A DNA stretch of 64,000 bases from Lepagella muris (GTDB taxonomy: Bacteria > Bacteroidota > Bacteroidia > Bacteroidales > Muribaculaceae). The notes beneath the pieces are model-generated. The model saw only the letters and a program-made list of their open reading frames with translations. It was not told the origin of the DNA and made no database searches. The position numbers were made by a program, and so were the translations under genes. This document shows, in pieces, positions 45,137 to 54,166 of the stretch (position 1 is its first letter; the number at the start of each line of letters is the position of its first letter). Location of the stretch: assembly GCF_004793975.1 (NCBI RefSeq), contig NZ_SRYB01000012.1, forward strand, positions 55,924 to 119,923, read 5' to 3'.

Positions 45137-46354
45137 ATGACAGAAAATAAGAAAAAGAAGGTGCTTCTCGCCTTCAGTGGAGGTCTTGATACCTCATTTG
45201 CAGTGAAATATCTTTCAGAAGATCTCGGGTATGAGGTGCACACGGCAATCGCCAACACCGGCGGTTTCTCTGAAGAGGAGTTGAAGGTGATAGCCGAAAA
45301 GTCGAAACGTCTCGGAGCCGCCTCTCATGCCACTCTCGACATCACTCAGGATTACTACGACAAGAGTATAAAATATATGGTTGCGGGCAACGTGCTCCGC
45401 AACGGCACTTATCCTATATCCGTAAGTTCCGAGCGTATCTTCCAGGCAATCGCGACAATAGAATATGCCAAGAAAATCGGTGCAGATGCCATTGCCCACG
45501 GTTCTACAGGAGCCGGCAACGACCAGGTGCGTTTCGATCTTACTTTCCAGATTCTTGCGCCGGAGATTGAAATAATCACCCCGACCCGCGACCTCACCCT
45601 TACCAGAGAGTATGAGATTGACTATCTGAAGAAGCATGGTTATGAGGCAGACTTCAAAAAATTGGAATATTCCATCAACAAGGGTCTTTGGGGCACGTCG
45701 ATAGGTGGCAAGGAGACTCTACATTCCGAGCAGACTCTTCCCGATGAGGCTTATCCTTCACAGGTGACTGCCACGGAGCCGGAGAAACTGACCATCTCTT
45801 TCAAGGAGGGTGAGATCTCGGCTGTCAACGGCAAGGAGTATACTGACAAGGTTGAGGCTATCCGTGAAGTGGAGCGCATCGGATCGCGTTTCGGAATCGG
45901 ACGCGATATGCATATCGGCGACACCATCATCGGCATAAAGGGTCGTGTGGGCTTTGAGGCAGCAGGTCCGATTCTGATCATCGCCGCCCACAAGATGCTT
46001 GAGAAGCACACCCTCACCAAATGGCAGCAGTATTGGAAAGACCAGGTAGGCACATGGTACGGAATGTTCCTGCATGAGGCTCAGTATCTGGAGCCTGTGA
46101 TGCGCGACATCGAGAAGATGCTTGAAAGCTCACAGCGCAACGTGACCGGCACGGTTGAACTGACATTACGCCCGTTGTCATATACGCTTGTAGGTGTGGA
46201 TTCTCCGTTTGACCTGATGAAGACTGATTTCGGGGAGTATGGCGAGGTCAACAAGGCATGGACTGCCGACGACGTGAAGGGATTCACCAAGATTCTCGGC
46301 AATCAGATGAAGATCTATCATAACAATCAGGTTAAAAACGGAAAGGCTGAGTAA
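45137..46354 (+). CDS. argG: Argininosuccinate synthase
   Basis: This 405-residue enzyme joins citrulline and aspartate with ATP to argininosuccinate. The N-type pyrophosphatase loop is LAFSGGLDTSFAVKYL; GSTGAGNDQVRFD, ITPTRDL and GLWGTSIGGKE follow as in the family. The ATG at 45137 (MTENKKKKVLLAFSGG) is preferred to an upstream non-ATG start. It is 85 bp after the GNAT gene; argC starts with no gap after its stop. Confidence 0.94.
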   Translation: MTENKKKKVLLAFSGGLDTSFAVKYLSEDLGYEVHTAIANTGGFSEEELKVIAEKSKRLGAASHATLDITQDYYDKSIKYMVAGNVLRNGTYPISVSSERIFQAIATIEYAKKIGADAIAHGSTGAGNDQVRFDLTFQILAPEIEIITPTRDLTLTREYEIDYLKKHGYEADFKKLEYSINKGLWGTSIGGKETLHSEQTLPDEAYPSQVTATEPEKLTISFKEGEISAVNGKEYTDKVEAIREVERIGSRFGIGRDMHIGDTIIGIKGRVGFEAAGPILIIAAHKMLEKHTLTKWQQYWKDQVGTWYGMFLHEAQYLEPVMRDIEKMLESSQRNVTGTVELTLRPLSYTLVGVDSPFDLMKTDFGEYGEVNKAWTADDVKGFTKILGNQMKIYHNNQVKNGKAE

Positions 46355-47323
46355 GTGAAGAAAAAAATAGGTATAATAGGAGGCGCCGGCTACACTGCCG
46401 GCGAGCTCCTTCGTATTCTTATCAACCACCCTGAGGTGGAGATAGGATTTGTGCATTCCACGAGTAACGCCGGGCAACCGGTGACAGCAGTTCACGGGGG
46501 ACTTCTCGGTGAGACCGACCTTGTGTTTTCGGAGACTCATCCGCTGAATGAGGTAGATATACTGTTTCTCTGTTCCGCCCACGGTCACAGCCGCAAGTTC
46601 TGGGAAGAGAATGAGCGTCCGGAGGGATTGATGGTGATTGATCTGGCACAGGATTTCCGCGATGAGAGCAACGGATACGTCTACGGACTCCCGGAGGTGA
46701 ATCTCGGCAGGATAGCCGGTAGCCGCTCGGTAGCCAATCCCGGATGTTTCGCCACGGCGTTGCAGCTCTCACTTGTGCCGCTTGCCGCAGCCGGACTCCT
46801 TCCTGACGGGGAAATCAACATCACTGCCTTGACAGGCTCTACAGGTGCGGGCGTGAAGCCGGGAGCTACCACTCATTTCAGCTGGAGAAATGATAATGTG
46901 TCGGTCTACAAACCCTTCACTCATCAGCACCTCAAAGAGATAGGAATGACTCTCGCCCGGTTGCAGCCGGGGAATAAGTCGCGCATAAACTTCATACCGA
47001 TGCGTGGCGACTTCGCACGTGGCATATTCGCCGTCACCACGCTTGATTGCCCCCTCTCGGAAGAGGAGGTGACGAAACTCTACAAGGATTATTATGCTGA
47101 TGCCCCCTTTGCGGTGGTCAACGATAATCCGATCGATCTTAAGCAGGCAGTCAATACCAACAAGGCAGTGATTCATGTGGAGAAGCATGAAGGGAAGTTG
47201 CTGGTGACATGTGCTGAGGATAATCTACTGAAAGGCGCGTCGGGTCAGGCAGTCCAGAACATGAACATAATGCTCGGACTGGATCAGCGCACAGGTTTGC
47301 GTCTCAAGCCGTCAGCGTTCTAA
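46355..47323 (+). CDS. argC: N-acyl-gamma-glutamyl-phosphate reductase (GTG start)
   Basis: This 322-residue NADPH enzyme reduces N-acylglutamyl phosphate to the semialdehyde. The Rossmann motif IIGGAGYTAGELLRIL is at the N-terminus, the catalytic cysteine lies in NPGCFATA, and HQHLKEI holds the active-site histidine region. Translation starts with GTG directly after the argG TAA. In this operon the acyl group is probably succinyl. Confidence 0.93.
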   Translation: MKKKIGIIGGAGYTAGELLRILINHPEVEIGFVHSTSNAGQPVTAVHGGLLGETDLVFSETHPLNEVDILFLCSAHGHSRKFWEENERPEGLMVIDLAQDFRDESNGYVYGLPEVNLGRIAGSRSVANPGCFATALQLSLVPLAAAGLLPDGEINITALTGSTGAGVKPGATTHFSWRNDNVSVYKPFTHQHLKEIGMTLARLQPGNKSRINFIPMRGDFARGIFAVTTLDCPLSEEEVTKLYKDYYADAPFAVVNDNPIDLKQAVNTNKAVIHVEKHEGKLLVTCAEDNLLKGASGQAVQNMNIMLGLDQRTGLRLKPSAF

Positions 47324-47371
47324 AATCGCGGGCAACCGCATATATTCAACACATTGTCAACAATATTGCCG

Positions 47372-48493
47372 ATGAATCTTTTTGACGTTTATTCACTCTA
47401 TGATATAGAGCCGGTCAGAGGTAAGGGTTCGCACGTCTTCACCGAGGACGGCACCGACTATCTTGACCTGTATGGCGGACATGCCGTCATCTCAATAGGA
47501 CATTCCCATCCACATTACGTGAAAGCTCTCTCTGAACAGGTGGAGAGACTGGGTTTCTATTCCAACTCGGTGCAGAACTCCCTTCAGTGGAAACTCGCCG
47601 ACAAACTTGGCAAGCTCTCCGGATATGAGGATTATTCACTGTTCCTCTGCAACTCAGGCGCGGAGGCCAACGAGAATGCCATAAAACTTGCGTCGTTCAC
47701 CACTGGGCGTGAGAATATCCTTGCATTCGGCAAGGCATTCCACGGACGCACATCCGGCGCTGTGGCAGCTACCGACAATCCCGGCATACGTTCGCGCTTC
47801 AACGAGACGAACAACGTGACGTTTGTGGCTCTCAACGATGTCGATGCCGTGCGGACGGTGCTTGCCACCCATGAGTATGCCGCCGTCATAATCGAAGGTA
47901 TACAGGGCGTGGCAGGCATACATGAGCCTACTCCCGACTTCCTGCGCTTCCTCGCTGAAGAGTGTAAGAAGACCGGCACGCTCCTTATCCTTGATGAGAT
48001 ACAGTCAGGCTACGGCAGGTCGGGTAAATTCTTCGCTCATCAGTATGCCGGGATACGCCCCGACATAATCACTTGCGCGAAGGGTATTGCCAACGGCTTC
48101 CCGGCAGCGGCAGTACTCATCTCCCCGTCGATACCCGCTAAGAAGGGTATGCTCGGCACCACTTTCGGTGGCAATCATCTCGCGTGTGCTGCTGCTATTG
48201 CCGTGCTCGACGTGATGGATCAGGAGAACCTTGTGGAGAATGCAGCCAAGGTAGGGGAGTACCTTATCTCGGAGCTCCGCAAGATGCCGAAAGTGACCGA
48301 TGTCAGAGGCAAGGGTCTTATGATAGGCTTCGAGATGGAGGGTTTCACCGGCGGCGAACTGCGCAAGAAACTCCTTTTCGAGCATCATATCTTCACCGGC
48401 GGTGCCGGACAGTTCACAGTGCGTCTTCTTCCCGCGCTCTCAATATCTATGGAAGAGGCTGAATCCTTTATCAATGTAATGAAACAATTATGA
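47372..48493 (+). CDS. argD: N-acylornithine aminotransferase
   Basis: This 373-residue class III PLP aminotransferase makes N-acylornithine from the semialdehyde with glutamate. Motifs: GGHAVISIGHSHPHY, CNSGAEANENAIKLA, HGRTSGAVAAT, LDEIQSGYGRSGKFFAHQ and the PLP lysine in CAKGIANGFP. ATG 47372 is chosen over an upstream TTG. The stop codon overlaps the argF' ATG as ATGA, so translation of the transcarbamylase is coupled. Confidence 0.93.
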   Translation: MNLFDVYSLYDIEPVRGKGSHVFTEDGTDYLDLYGGHAVISIGHSHPHYVKALSEQVERLGFYSNSVQNSLQWKLADKLGKLSGYEDYSLFLCNSGAEANENAIKLASFTTGRENILAFGKAFHGRTSGAVAATDNPGIRSRFNETNNVTFVALNDVDAVRTVLATHEYAAVIIEGIQGVAGIHEPTPDFLRFLAEECKKTGTLLILDEIQSGYGRSGKFFAHQYAGIRPDIITCAKGIANGFPAAAVLISPSIPAKKGMLGTTFGGNHLACAAAIAVLDVMDQENLVENAAKVGEYLISELRKMPKVTDVRGKGLMIGFEMEGFTGGELRKKLLFEHHIFTGGAGQFTVRLLPALSISMEEAESFINVMKQL

Positions 48494-49443
48494 AAAAATT
48501 CACTTGTGTAGCTGATATAGGCGACCTGAAGGCAGCCTTGGCAGAGGCTGCGGAGATAAAGAAAGACCGTTTTGCCTTTACCGAACTCGGACGCAACAAG
48601 ACTCTCCTGATGATATTTTTCAACTCCTCACTCCGCACCCGCCTCTCTACCCAGAAGGCGGCGATGAACCTCGGCATGAACGTGATGGTTCTCGACGTGA
48701 ATCAGGGTGCGTGGAAGCTGGAGACTGAGCGCGGCGTCATCATGGACGGCGACAAGGCAGAGCACCTGCTGGAGGCAATCCCCGTGATGGGTTCATATTG
48801 CGATATAATCGGCGTGCGCTCATTTGCCGGGCTTAAGGATAAGAAAGAGGATTATGAGGAGCGCGTCATCGAGCAGTTCATAAAGTATTCCGGACGTCCG
48901 GTGTTCAGCATGGAGGCTGCCACCCGCCATCCTCTCCAGAGCTTTGCCGATCTCATCACTATCGAGGAGTTCAAGACAAAACCGCGTCCGAAAGTGGTCA
49001 TGACATGGGCACCTCATCCGCGAGCACTCCCGCAGGCAGTGCCCAACTCCTTTGCAGAATGGATGAATGCCACCGACTATGAGTTTGTCATCACTCATCC
49101 TCATGGATATGAACTTGACCCTGCCTTCACCGGTAATGCCCGCATAGAGTATGACCAGCGCAAGGCTCTCGAGGGTGCAGACTTCGTATATGCCAAGAAC
49201 TGGTCTGCCTACGCTGACCCGAACTATGGCAAGGTGCTCTCCACTGACCGCGACTGGACCGTCGACGCAGAGAAGATGGCTCTGACCAACAATGCCTACT
49301 TCATGCACTGCCTACCCGTAAGACGCAATATGATCGTGACTGACGACGTGATCGAGTCAGACAGAAGCATCGTCATTCCGGAGGCTGCTAACCGCGAGAT
49401 TTCCGCGCAGACAGTAATCAAACGTCTGCTTGAATCTCTCTAA
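48490..49443 (+). CDS. argF': N-succinylornithine carbamoyltransferase-type enzyme
   Basis: This 317-residue transcarbamylase makes N-acylcitrulline from N-acylornithine and carbamoyl phosphate. It has the carbamoyl-phosphate motif SLRTR (48-51 region), RHPLQSFADL, TWAPHPRALPQAVPNSFAEWMN and HCLPVRRN, closely matching the Bacteroides fragilis enzyme I recall, which uses N-succinylornithine. The residue known to set acyl preference (Pro90 in B. fragilis, Glu92 in the Xanthomonas acetylornithine enzyme) aligns with Ala90 here. Substitutions including Ala at that site gave succinyl preference in the Xanthomonas enzyme, so succinylornithine is the predicted substrate. Confidence 0.9.
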   Translation: MKKFTCVADIGDLKAALAEAAEIKKDRFAFTELGRNKTLLMIFFNSSLRTRLSTQKAAMNLGMNVMVLDVNQGAWKLETERGVIMDGDKAEHLLEAIPVMGSYCDIIGVRSFAGLKDKKEDYEERVIEQFIKYSGRPVFSMEAATRHPLQSFADLITIEEFKTKPRPKVVMTWAPHPRALPQAVPNSFAEWMNATDYEFVITHPHGYELDPAFTGNARIEYDQRKALEGADFVYAKNWSAYADPNYGKVLSTDRDWTVDAEKMALTNNAYFMHCLPVRRNMIVTDDVIESDRSIVIPEAANREISAQTVIKRLLESL

Positions 49444-49481
49444 ATACAATCACCCACCAGTAAACCATTCACGCTTTTGAA

Positions 49482-50255
49482 ATGATAAACGTCGTAAAGA
49501 TTGGGGGCAATGTGATAGATAATCCGGAGGCACTTGAGAAGTTTCTCCGGGAGTTTGCCTCGCTTGAGGGTGATAAGATACTCGTGCATGGCGGCGGTAA
49601 GGAGGCCACACGCATGAGTGAGAGCATGGGGGTGCCGACCACCATGATAGAGGGACGTCGCGTCACAGACCGTGCCACACTCAACATAGTGACTATGGTC
49701 TATGCCGGATTGATCAACAAGCGTATCGTCGCGCTCTTGCAGAAATTCGGGTGTGATGCCGTGGGCCTTACCGGAGCTGACGGTAATGTCATCCCGGCGG
49801 TGCGTCGTCCCGCAAAACCGGTGGATTACGGTTTTGTTGGGGATATAGATCCGGATAAGGTGTCGGATAAGTTTATCGCCACCCTTCTCAACGGTGGCTA
49901 CGTGCCGGTGTTCTGTGCAATCTGTCATGACGGCGACGGCTCACTGCTCAACTGCAACGCCGATTCAGTGGCGGCGGCTGTGGCACTCGGAGCCTCACGC
50001 GTGGCACCGACACGACTTACCTATTGCTTTGAGAAAGCCGGAGTGATGACCGATCTCGACGACGAGACGAGCGTCATCCCGCTTGTGACCCGCGAATCCT
50101 TCGCCCGTCTTAAAGAGGAGGGTATCGTGGCGAAAGGTATGCTTCCCAAGCTCCAGAACGCACTCGATTCCGCAGCGAAAGGGGTGACGGAGGTGAGGAT
50201 ATGCAAGTCGGATGCCCTCTGCGGTTCGGTAGGCACAATAATAAAAGAGAAATGA
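49482..50255 (+). CDS. argB: N-acylglutamate kinase
   Basis: This 257-residue amino-acid kinase phosphorylates N-acylglutamate. It shows VVKIGGNVIDN, LVHGGGKEATRMSESMGVPTTMIEGRRVTD and NCNADSVAAAVALGASR, the usual ATP and acylglutamate sites. In Bacteroides this enzyme acts on N-succinylglutamate, and the operon context suggests the same here. Its stop overlaps the argE ATG as ATGA. Confidence 0.93.
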   Translation: MINVVKIGGNVIDNPEALEKFLREFASLEGDKILVHGGGKEATRMSESMGVPTTMIEGRRVTDRATLNIVTMVYAGLINKRIVALLQKFGCDAVGLTGADGNVIPAVRRPAKPVDYGFVGDIDPDKVSDKFIATLLNGGYVPVFCAICHDGDGSLLNCNADSVAAAVALGASRVAPTRLTYCFEKAGVMTDLDDETSVIPLVTRESFARLKEEGIVAKGMLPKLQNALDSAAKGVTEVRICKSDALCGSVGTIIKEK

Positions 50256-51346
50256 ACCGTGCCGCACGTCTGGAGAATGCCCTGACGCTTCTCCGCAGAT
50301 TGATTTCCACGCCGTCACCATCGCGAGAGGAGAGTGCCACTGCCGATATATGGGAGGCATGGCTTCGTGAGAATGGCGCAGACAGCGTGGAGCGTCAGCA
50401 CAACAACGTGTTTGTCGTCGCGCCCGGTTTCAATCCCTCGCGCCCCACGCTGATGCTCAACTCACATCATGACACTGTGCGTCCGTCAGCATCCTACACC
50501 CGCGACCCCTATTCCCCCGACATAGAGGGGGACCGTCTCTACGGCTTGGGGAGTAACGATGCCGGGGCTTCGGGCGTGGCGTTGGCTTCAACGTTTCTCG
50601 AACTGAAGGATAATCCCGACCTCCCCGTCAACCTTATATTGGCAATCACGGCGGCGGAGGAGGTGATGGGGGAGAACGGCATGAGAGCCTTCCTGCCGTA
50701 TCTTGCCGAGAGGGGTCTCACGCCTGACATGGTGCTCGTGGGTGAGCCTACGGGTATGCAGCCGGCAATAGCGGAACGCGGACTCCTCGTATTTGACGGC
50801 GTGGCACCCGGAAAATCGGGTCATGCCGCACGTAATGAGGGGGAGAATGCCATTTATCGCGCCATGGAGGATATCGACCTGCTCAGGCGTTTCACCACTC
50901 CGAAAGTCAGCGAGACGCTGGGACCGATAAAGGTAAGCGTCACGGTCATAAATGCCGGTACGCAGCATAACGTGGTGCCCGACAGCTGTTCGTATGTGGT
51001 AGACGTGCGCACTACCGACGCTTATTCCAATGAGGAGACCGTTGAACTGCTGCGCAAGGCGGTGAGATGGAGCCGGCTGACACCACGCTCCACACGCGTG
51101 CATGCGTCGGTGATACCGTCGGATCATCCACTCGTGGAGTCGGCTGTGGCATTGGGGCGGACGCCGTTTGTCTCACCCACCACGTCAGACATGGCACTGA
51201 TGCACGGCATACATTCCCTGAAGATGGGACCCGGCGAGTCGTCGCGTTCACACACGGCTGATGAATACGTGCTGATATCGGAAATAGAGGAGGCTCTGGA
51301 TATTTATCCGAGGCTGATCATGCAACTCAACATAAACAAAGATTAA
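50252..51346 (+). CDS. argE: N-acylcitrulline/N-acetylornithine deacylase (M20 family)
   Basis: This 364-residue M20 metallopeptidase should remove the acyl group from N-acylcitrulline, the order forced by a transcarbamylase that works on acylated ornithine. Metal-binding blocks are LMLNSHHDTV, GLGSNDAGASGVAL, ITAAEEVMGENG, LVGEPTGMQPAIAERG and GPGESSRSHTADEY. The ATG at 50252 overlaps argB by 4 bp and gives a normal N-terminus. Confidence 0.91.
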   Translation: MNRAARLENALTLLRRLISTPSPSREESATADIWEAWLRENGADSVERQHNNVFVVAPGFNPSRPTLMLNSHHDTVRPSASYTRDPYSPDIEGDRLYGLGSNDAGASGVALASTFLELKDNPDLPVNLILAITAAEEVMGENGMRAFLPYLAERGLTPDMVLVGEPTGMQPAIAERGLLVFDGVAPGKSGHAARNEGENAIYRAMEDIDLLRRFTTPKVSETLGPIKVSVTVINAGTQHNVVPDSCSYVVDVRTTDAYSNEETVELLRKAVRWSRLTPRSTRVHASVIPSDHPLVESAVALGRTPFVSPTTSDMALMHGIHSLKMGPGESSRSHTADEYVLISEIEEALDIYPRLIMQLNINKD

Positions 51347-51347
51347 G

Positions 51348-52640
51348 ATGCAACTATGGAACAAGGGTTTCGAACCCGATAAAATGATAGAAAGTTTCAC
51401 GGTCGGTCTTGACCGTGAGCTCGACCTCCGTCTTGCACGCTACGACGTGCAAGGCTCAATGGCTCATATCCGGATGCTTGAATCGATCGGGCTGCTTGAG
51501 AAGAGTGAGCTTGATCAGCTCCTTCCTGCTCTTCAGGAGATTGCCGACTCTATAGAGAGGGGTGAATTTGTGATAGAGGATGGCGTGGAGGATGTGCATT
51601 CACAGGTGGAGTTCCTTCTGACTGCCAAACTGGGCGATATAGGGAAGAAGATACATTCCGGACGCAGCCGCAATGATCAGGTGCTTGTAGATCTGAAACT
51701 CTTCTTCCGCGATGAGTTGCGACGCATAGCCGACGGCGTGGAGCGTCTGTTCAACCGCTTGCAGTCGCTTTCGGAGGAGCACCGCGACAAGCTGATGCCC
51801 GGCTACACACATCTACAGGTGGCGATGCCCTCGTCGTTCGGACTATGGTTTGGCGCGTATGCCGAATCGTTGACCGACGACATGCAGATGGTCGTGGCAG
51901 CCTACAACATTGCCAACCAGAATCCGCTCGGATCGGCAGCCGGCTACGGCTCCTCCTTCCCACTCGACAGGGAGATGACGACGGAGCTTCTCGGGTTTGC
52001 CAATCCGCACTACAACGTCGTGGCGGCACAGATGAGCCGTGGCAAGACGGAGCGTGCCGTGGCGTCGGCGATAGCGGCAGTCGCCTCCACACTCGGTCAC
52101 TTGGCGATGGACGTCTGCATGTGGATGTGCAATAATTTCGGGTTTGTGAAATTCCCTGATGAACTGACCACCGGATCGAGCATCATGCCTCACAAGAAGA
52201 ATCCCGACGTGTTTGAGATAATGCGAGGCAAATGCAACCGACTCCAGTCGTTGCCCAACGAACTGACGATATTGACAGCAAATCTCCCTCTCGGCTATAA
52301 CCGCGACCTTCAGCTGATGAAGGATATCGTCTTCCCCGCCACCACGCAGCTCATAGAATGTCTTGACATGGCAGACTTCATGCTGGCACATATAGAGGTG
52401 AAGGAGGGGATACTTGATGATCCCCGTTATGATTATATCTTCACGGTGGAAGACGTCAACCGTCTTGTGCTCCAGGGTGTGCCTTTCCGCGATGCCTACC
52501 GTCAGGTGGGTCTCTCGGTGCAGGATGGCACCTATCGTCCGACTCGTGAGGTGCACCACACGCATCTCGGCAGCATCGGCAACCCGGCAAACGGGCTTAT
52601 CGCGGAGAAGATGCACGGTCTGCTCGCGCAGCTGAAATAA
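51348..52640 (+). CDS. argH: Argininosuccinate lyase
   Basis: This 430-residue fumarase/aspartase-superfamily enzyme splits argininosuccinate into arginine and fumarate, the last step of the pathway. Motifs: VEDVHSQVEFLL, KIHSGRSRNDQV, MPGYTHLQVAMPSSFG and the signature GSSIMPHKKNPDVFE. It starts one base after the argE stop codon and ends the operon before a hairpin terminator. Confidence 0.94.
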   Translation: MQLWNKGFEPDKMIESFTVGLDRELDLRLARYDVQGSMAHIRMLESIGLLEKSELDQLLPALQEIADSIERGEFVIEDGVEDVHSQVEFLLTAKLGDIGKKIHSGRSRNDQVLVDLKLFFRDELRRIADGVERLFNRLQSLSEEHRDKLMPGYTHLQVAMPSSFGLWFGAYAESLTDDMQMVVAAYNIANQNPLGSAAGYGSSFPLDREMTTELLGFANPHYNVVAAQMSRGKTERAVASAIAAVASTLGHLAMDVCMWMCNNFGFVKFPDELTTGSSIMPHKKNPDVFEIMRGKCNRLQSLPNELTILTANLPLGYNRDLQLMKDIVFPATTQLIECLDMADFMLAHIEVKEGILDDPRYDYIFTVEDVNRLVLQGVPFRDAYRQVGLSVQDGTYRPTREVHHTHLGSIGNPANGLIAEKMHGLLAQLK

Positions 52641-52659
52641 TCCGCCACAACAAATTCCT

Positions 52660-52706
52660 AAGAGAGCACATTATCCGGATGAATACCGGATGAGGTGCCC
52701 TCTTTT
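52660..52706 (+). terminator. Terminator of the arginine operon
   Basis: An interrupted hairpin pairs 52660-52678 with about 52686-52705 (outer AAGAG/CTCTT, middle GCAC/GTGC, inner ATCCGG/CCGGAT) around a short loop and runs into TTTT. It follows argH by 20 bp. Confidence 0.7.
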
Positions 52707-52779
52707 AAGATAAATTCAGGGAATTGATGGTGTAAAATAGGTATAGTTGTGCTTTTTTGAGAAAAAATGCGGTAAAAAA

Positions 52780-52811
52780 TTGACAAATGGGGTCTGAAAG
52801 TGTTATCTTTG
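52780..52811 (+). promoter_or_regulatory. Promoter for the ftsX-uppP-truB-queA group
   Basis: TTG at 52780-52782 and TATCTTTG at 52804-52811, 21 nt apart, match the consensus. The leader to the ftsX ATG would be about 80 nt. Confidence 0.65.
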
Positions 52812-52900
52812 TAGGCGATTTTGTCAGCATTGGCTTCAACTGATGGCTGATCTGGCAATTGTCAGATTGCATCATTGTTTCCAGTTCTTCAGCAGGACTC

Positions 52901-53779
52901 ATGAAAAATAATAAAGAGGTAAAAATCTCATATTGGGCGGCACATCTCACCACGGTAGTGAGCGTGACGCTCGTACTTGTAATTATAGGTATAATCTCGC
53001 TCATCTCGATAGGAGCCGCCACAGAGACGCGAAAATTGCGTGAGCGGCTTGAGGTCAGCGTGGTCATGGCAGACAACGTGACCGACTCATTGGCTTCGGA
53101 GACTGCCAAGGTCTTTGAAGGGGTGCCCTACGCACATAGCGTGAGGATGATCTCCCAAAAAGAGGCATTGCAGCATTGGAAGGATGACACCGGGGAGGAT
53201 CTTGAGGCATTGTTCGGGGTAAATCCCCTGTCGCCGGAAGTGACATTCTCGCTGAATGCCGACTATTCCTCTGCGGCTCGCATAGATTCCATCGGGAAGG
53301 TGATTTCAGCGATGCCGGGAGTTGAATCCGTGGTGTTGCCGGATTCCGCTATGGTAGAGAGCATGAACCGCAACATAGAGCGTCTCTCCATAGTGTTGGG
53401 TGCTATTGCCCTTGTGCTCGTGATAATATCATTCGTCTTGATCAACAACACGGTGCATCTTGCCATATATGCCCGCCGTTTCACCATACACACTATGCAG
53501 CTTGTCGGGGCTACGAATGGATTCATACGCCGTCCGTTTGTCAACGACAATATGATCTCCGGACTGTTGGCGGGTCTGGTCTCCTCATGTCTGCTCGGGC
53601 TGTCGCTCATAGCCGCGCCGGGGGCAGGGTTCGGGGAGATTGCTGCGAGCATAAGCTGGCAGATGTTTGGAATTGTCGCGGCGGGATTGGCACTCACCGG
53701 TATACTGTTGTGTGGCATGGCGGCATGGATGGCTACATCACGCTATCTACGCAAGGATTATGATGAACTGTTCAAATGA
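52901..53779 (+). CDS. ftsX: Cell division ABC transporter permease FtsX
   Basis: This 292-residue membrane protein works with the FtsE ATPase at the divisome to activate peptidoglycan hydrolases. It has four predicted transmembrane segments (about 18-42, 166-186, 213-238, 256-278 by eye), an extracellular domain after the first, and FtsX-type blocks ETRKLRERLEVSVVMAD and FTIHTMQLVGATNGFIRRPF. ATG 52901 is used because the longer frame is not conserved. The ftsE gene is not adjacent, as is common in Bacteroidetes. Confidence 0.9.
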   Translation: MKNNKEVKISYWAAHLTTVVSVTLVLVIIGIISLISIGAATETRKLRERLEVSVVMADNVTDSLASETAKVFEGVPYAHSVRMISQKEALQHWKDDTGEDLEALFGVNPLSPEVTFSLNADYSSAARIDSIGKVISAMPGVESVVLPDSAMVESMNRNIERLSIVLGAIALVLVIISFVLINNTVHLAIYARRFTIHTMQLVGATNGFIRRPFVNDNMISGLLAGLVSSCLLGLSLIAAPGAGFGEIAASISWQMFGIVAAGLALTGILLCGMAAWMATSRYLRKDYDELFK

Positions 53780-53872
53780 TCCTTCCGATACTCCCGGCAT
53801 GGTAGCCAAGACAGAGGATATTGCAAACTGACACGATAATAAGCATAACATAACAAATATATAAAACAGAAA

Positions 53873-54157
53873 ATGGCATTGAATATTGATATAGAGAAGA
53901 AAGACCCGCAGGGACTTGAGAGAATGACCGCAGATGAGAAACCCTTCTCAAAGAAAAATTACTACATGATGGGGGGATGTCTTGCGTTGATAGTGCTCGG
54001 CTTCATCCTCATGAGCGGGGGCGGTAGCACGGTGGAGAATGGCTTTAACCCCGAGATCTTCAGCACGCGCCGCATCGTCGTGGGTCCGGCACTCTCGTTC
54101 CTCGGCTTCCTGCTCATGGCATTCGCGATAGTCTACACTCCTAAAAAAAATAAATAA
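53873..54157 (+). CDS. DUF3098 small membrane protein
   Basis: This 94-residue protein has two hydrophobic segments (about 32-48 and 70-88) and the DUF3098 pattern KPFSKKNYYMMGGCLALIVLGFILMSGG followed by FNPEIFSTRRIVVGPALSFLGFLLM. Function is unknown. It is regularly found between ftsX and uppP in Bacteroidetes, which ties it to envelope growth by association only. Confidence 0.9.
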   Translation: MALNIDIEKKDPQGLERMTADEKPFSKKNYYMMGGCLALIVLGFILMSGGGSTVENGFNPEIFSTRRIVVGPALSFLGFLLMAFAIVYTPKKNK

Positions 54158-54166
54158 ACAGACATT

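Noticed and set aside
51843..52616. Minus-strand frame of 257 codons
   Set aside because: Antisense to argH; no motifs, and no start signals nearby.
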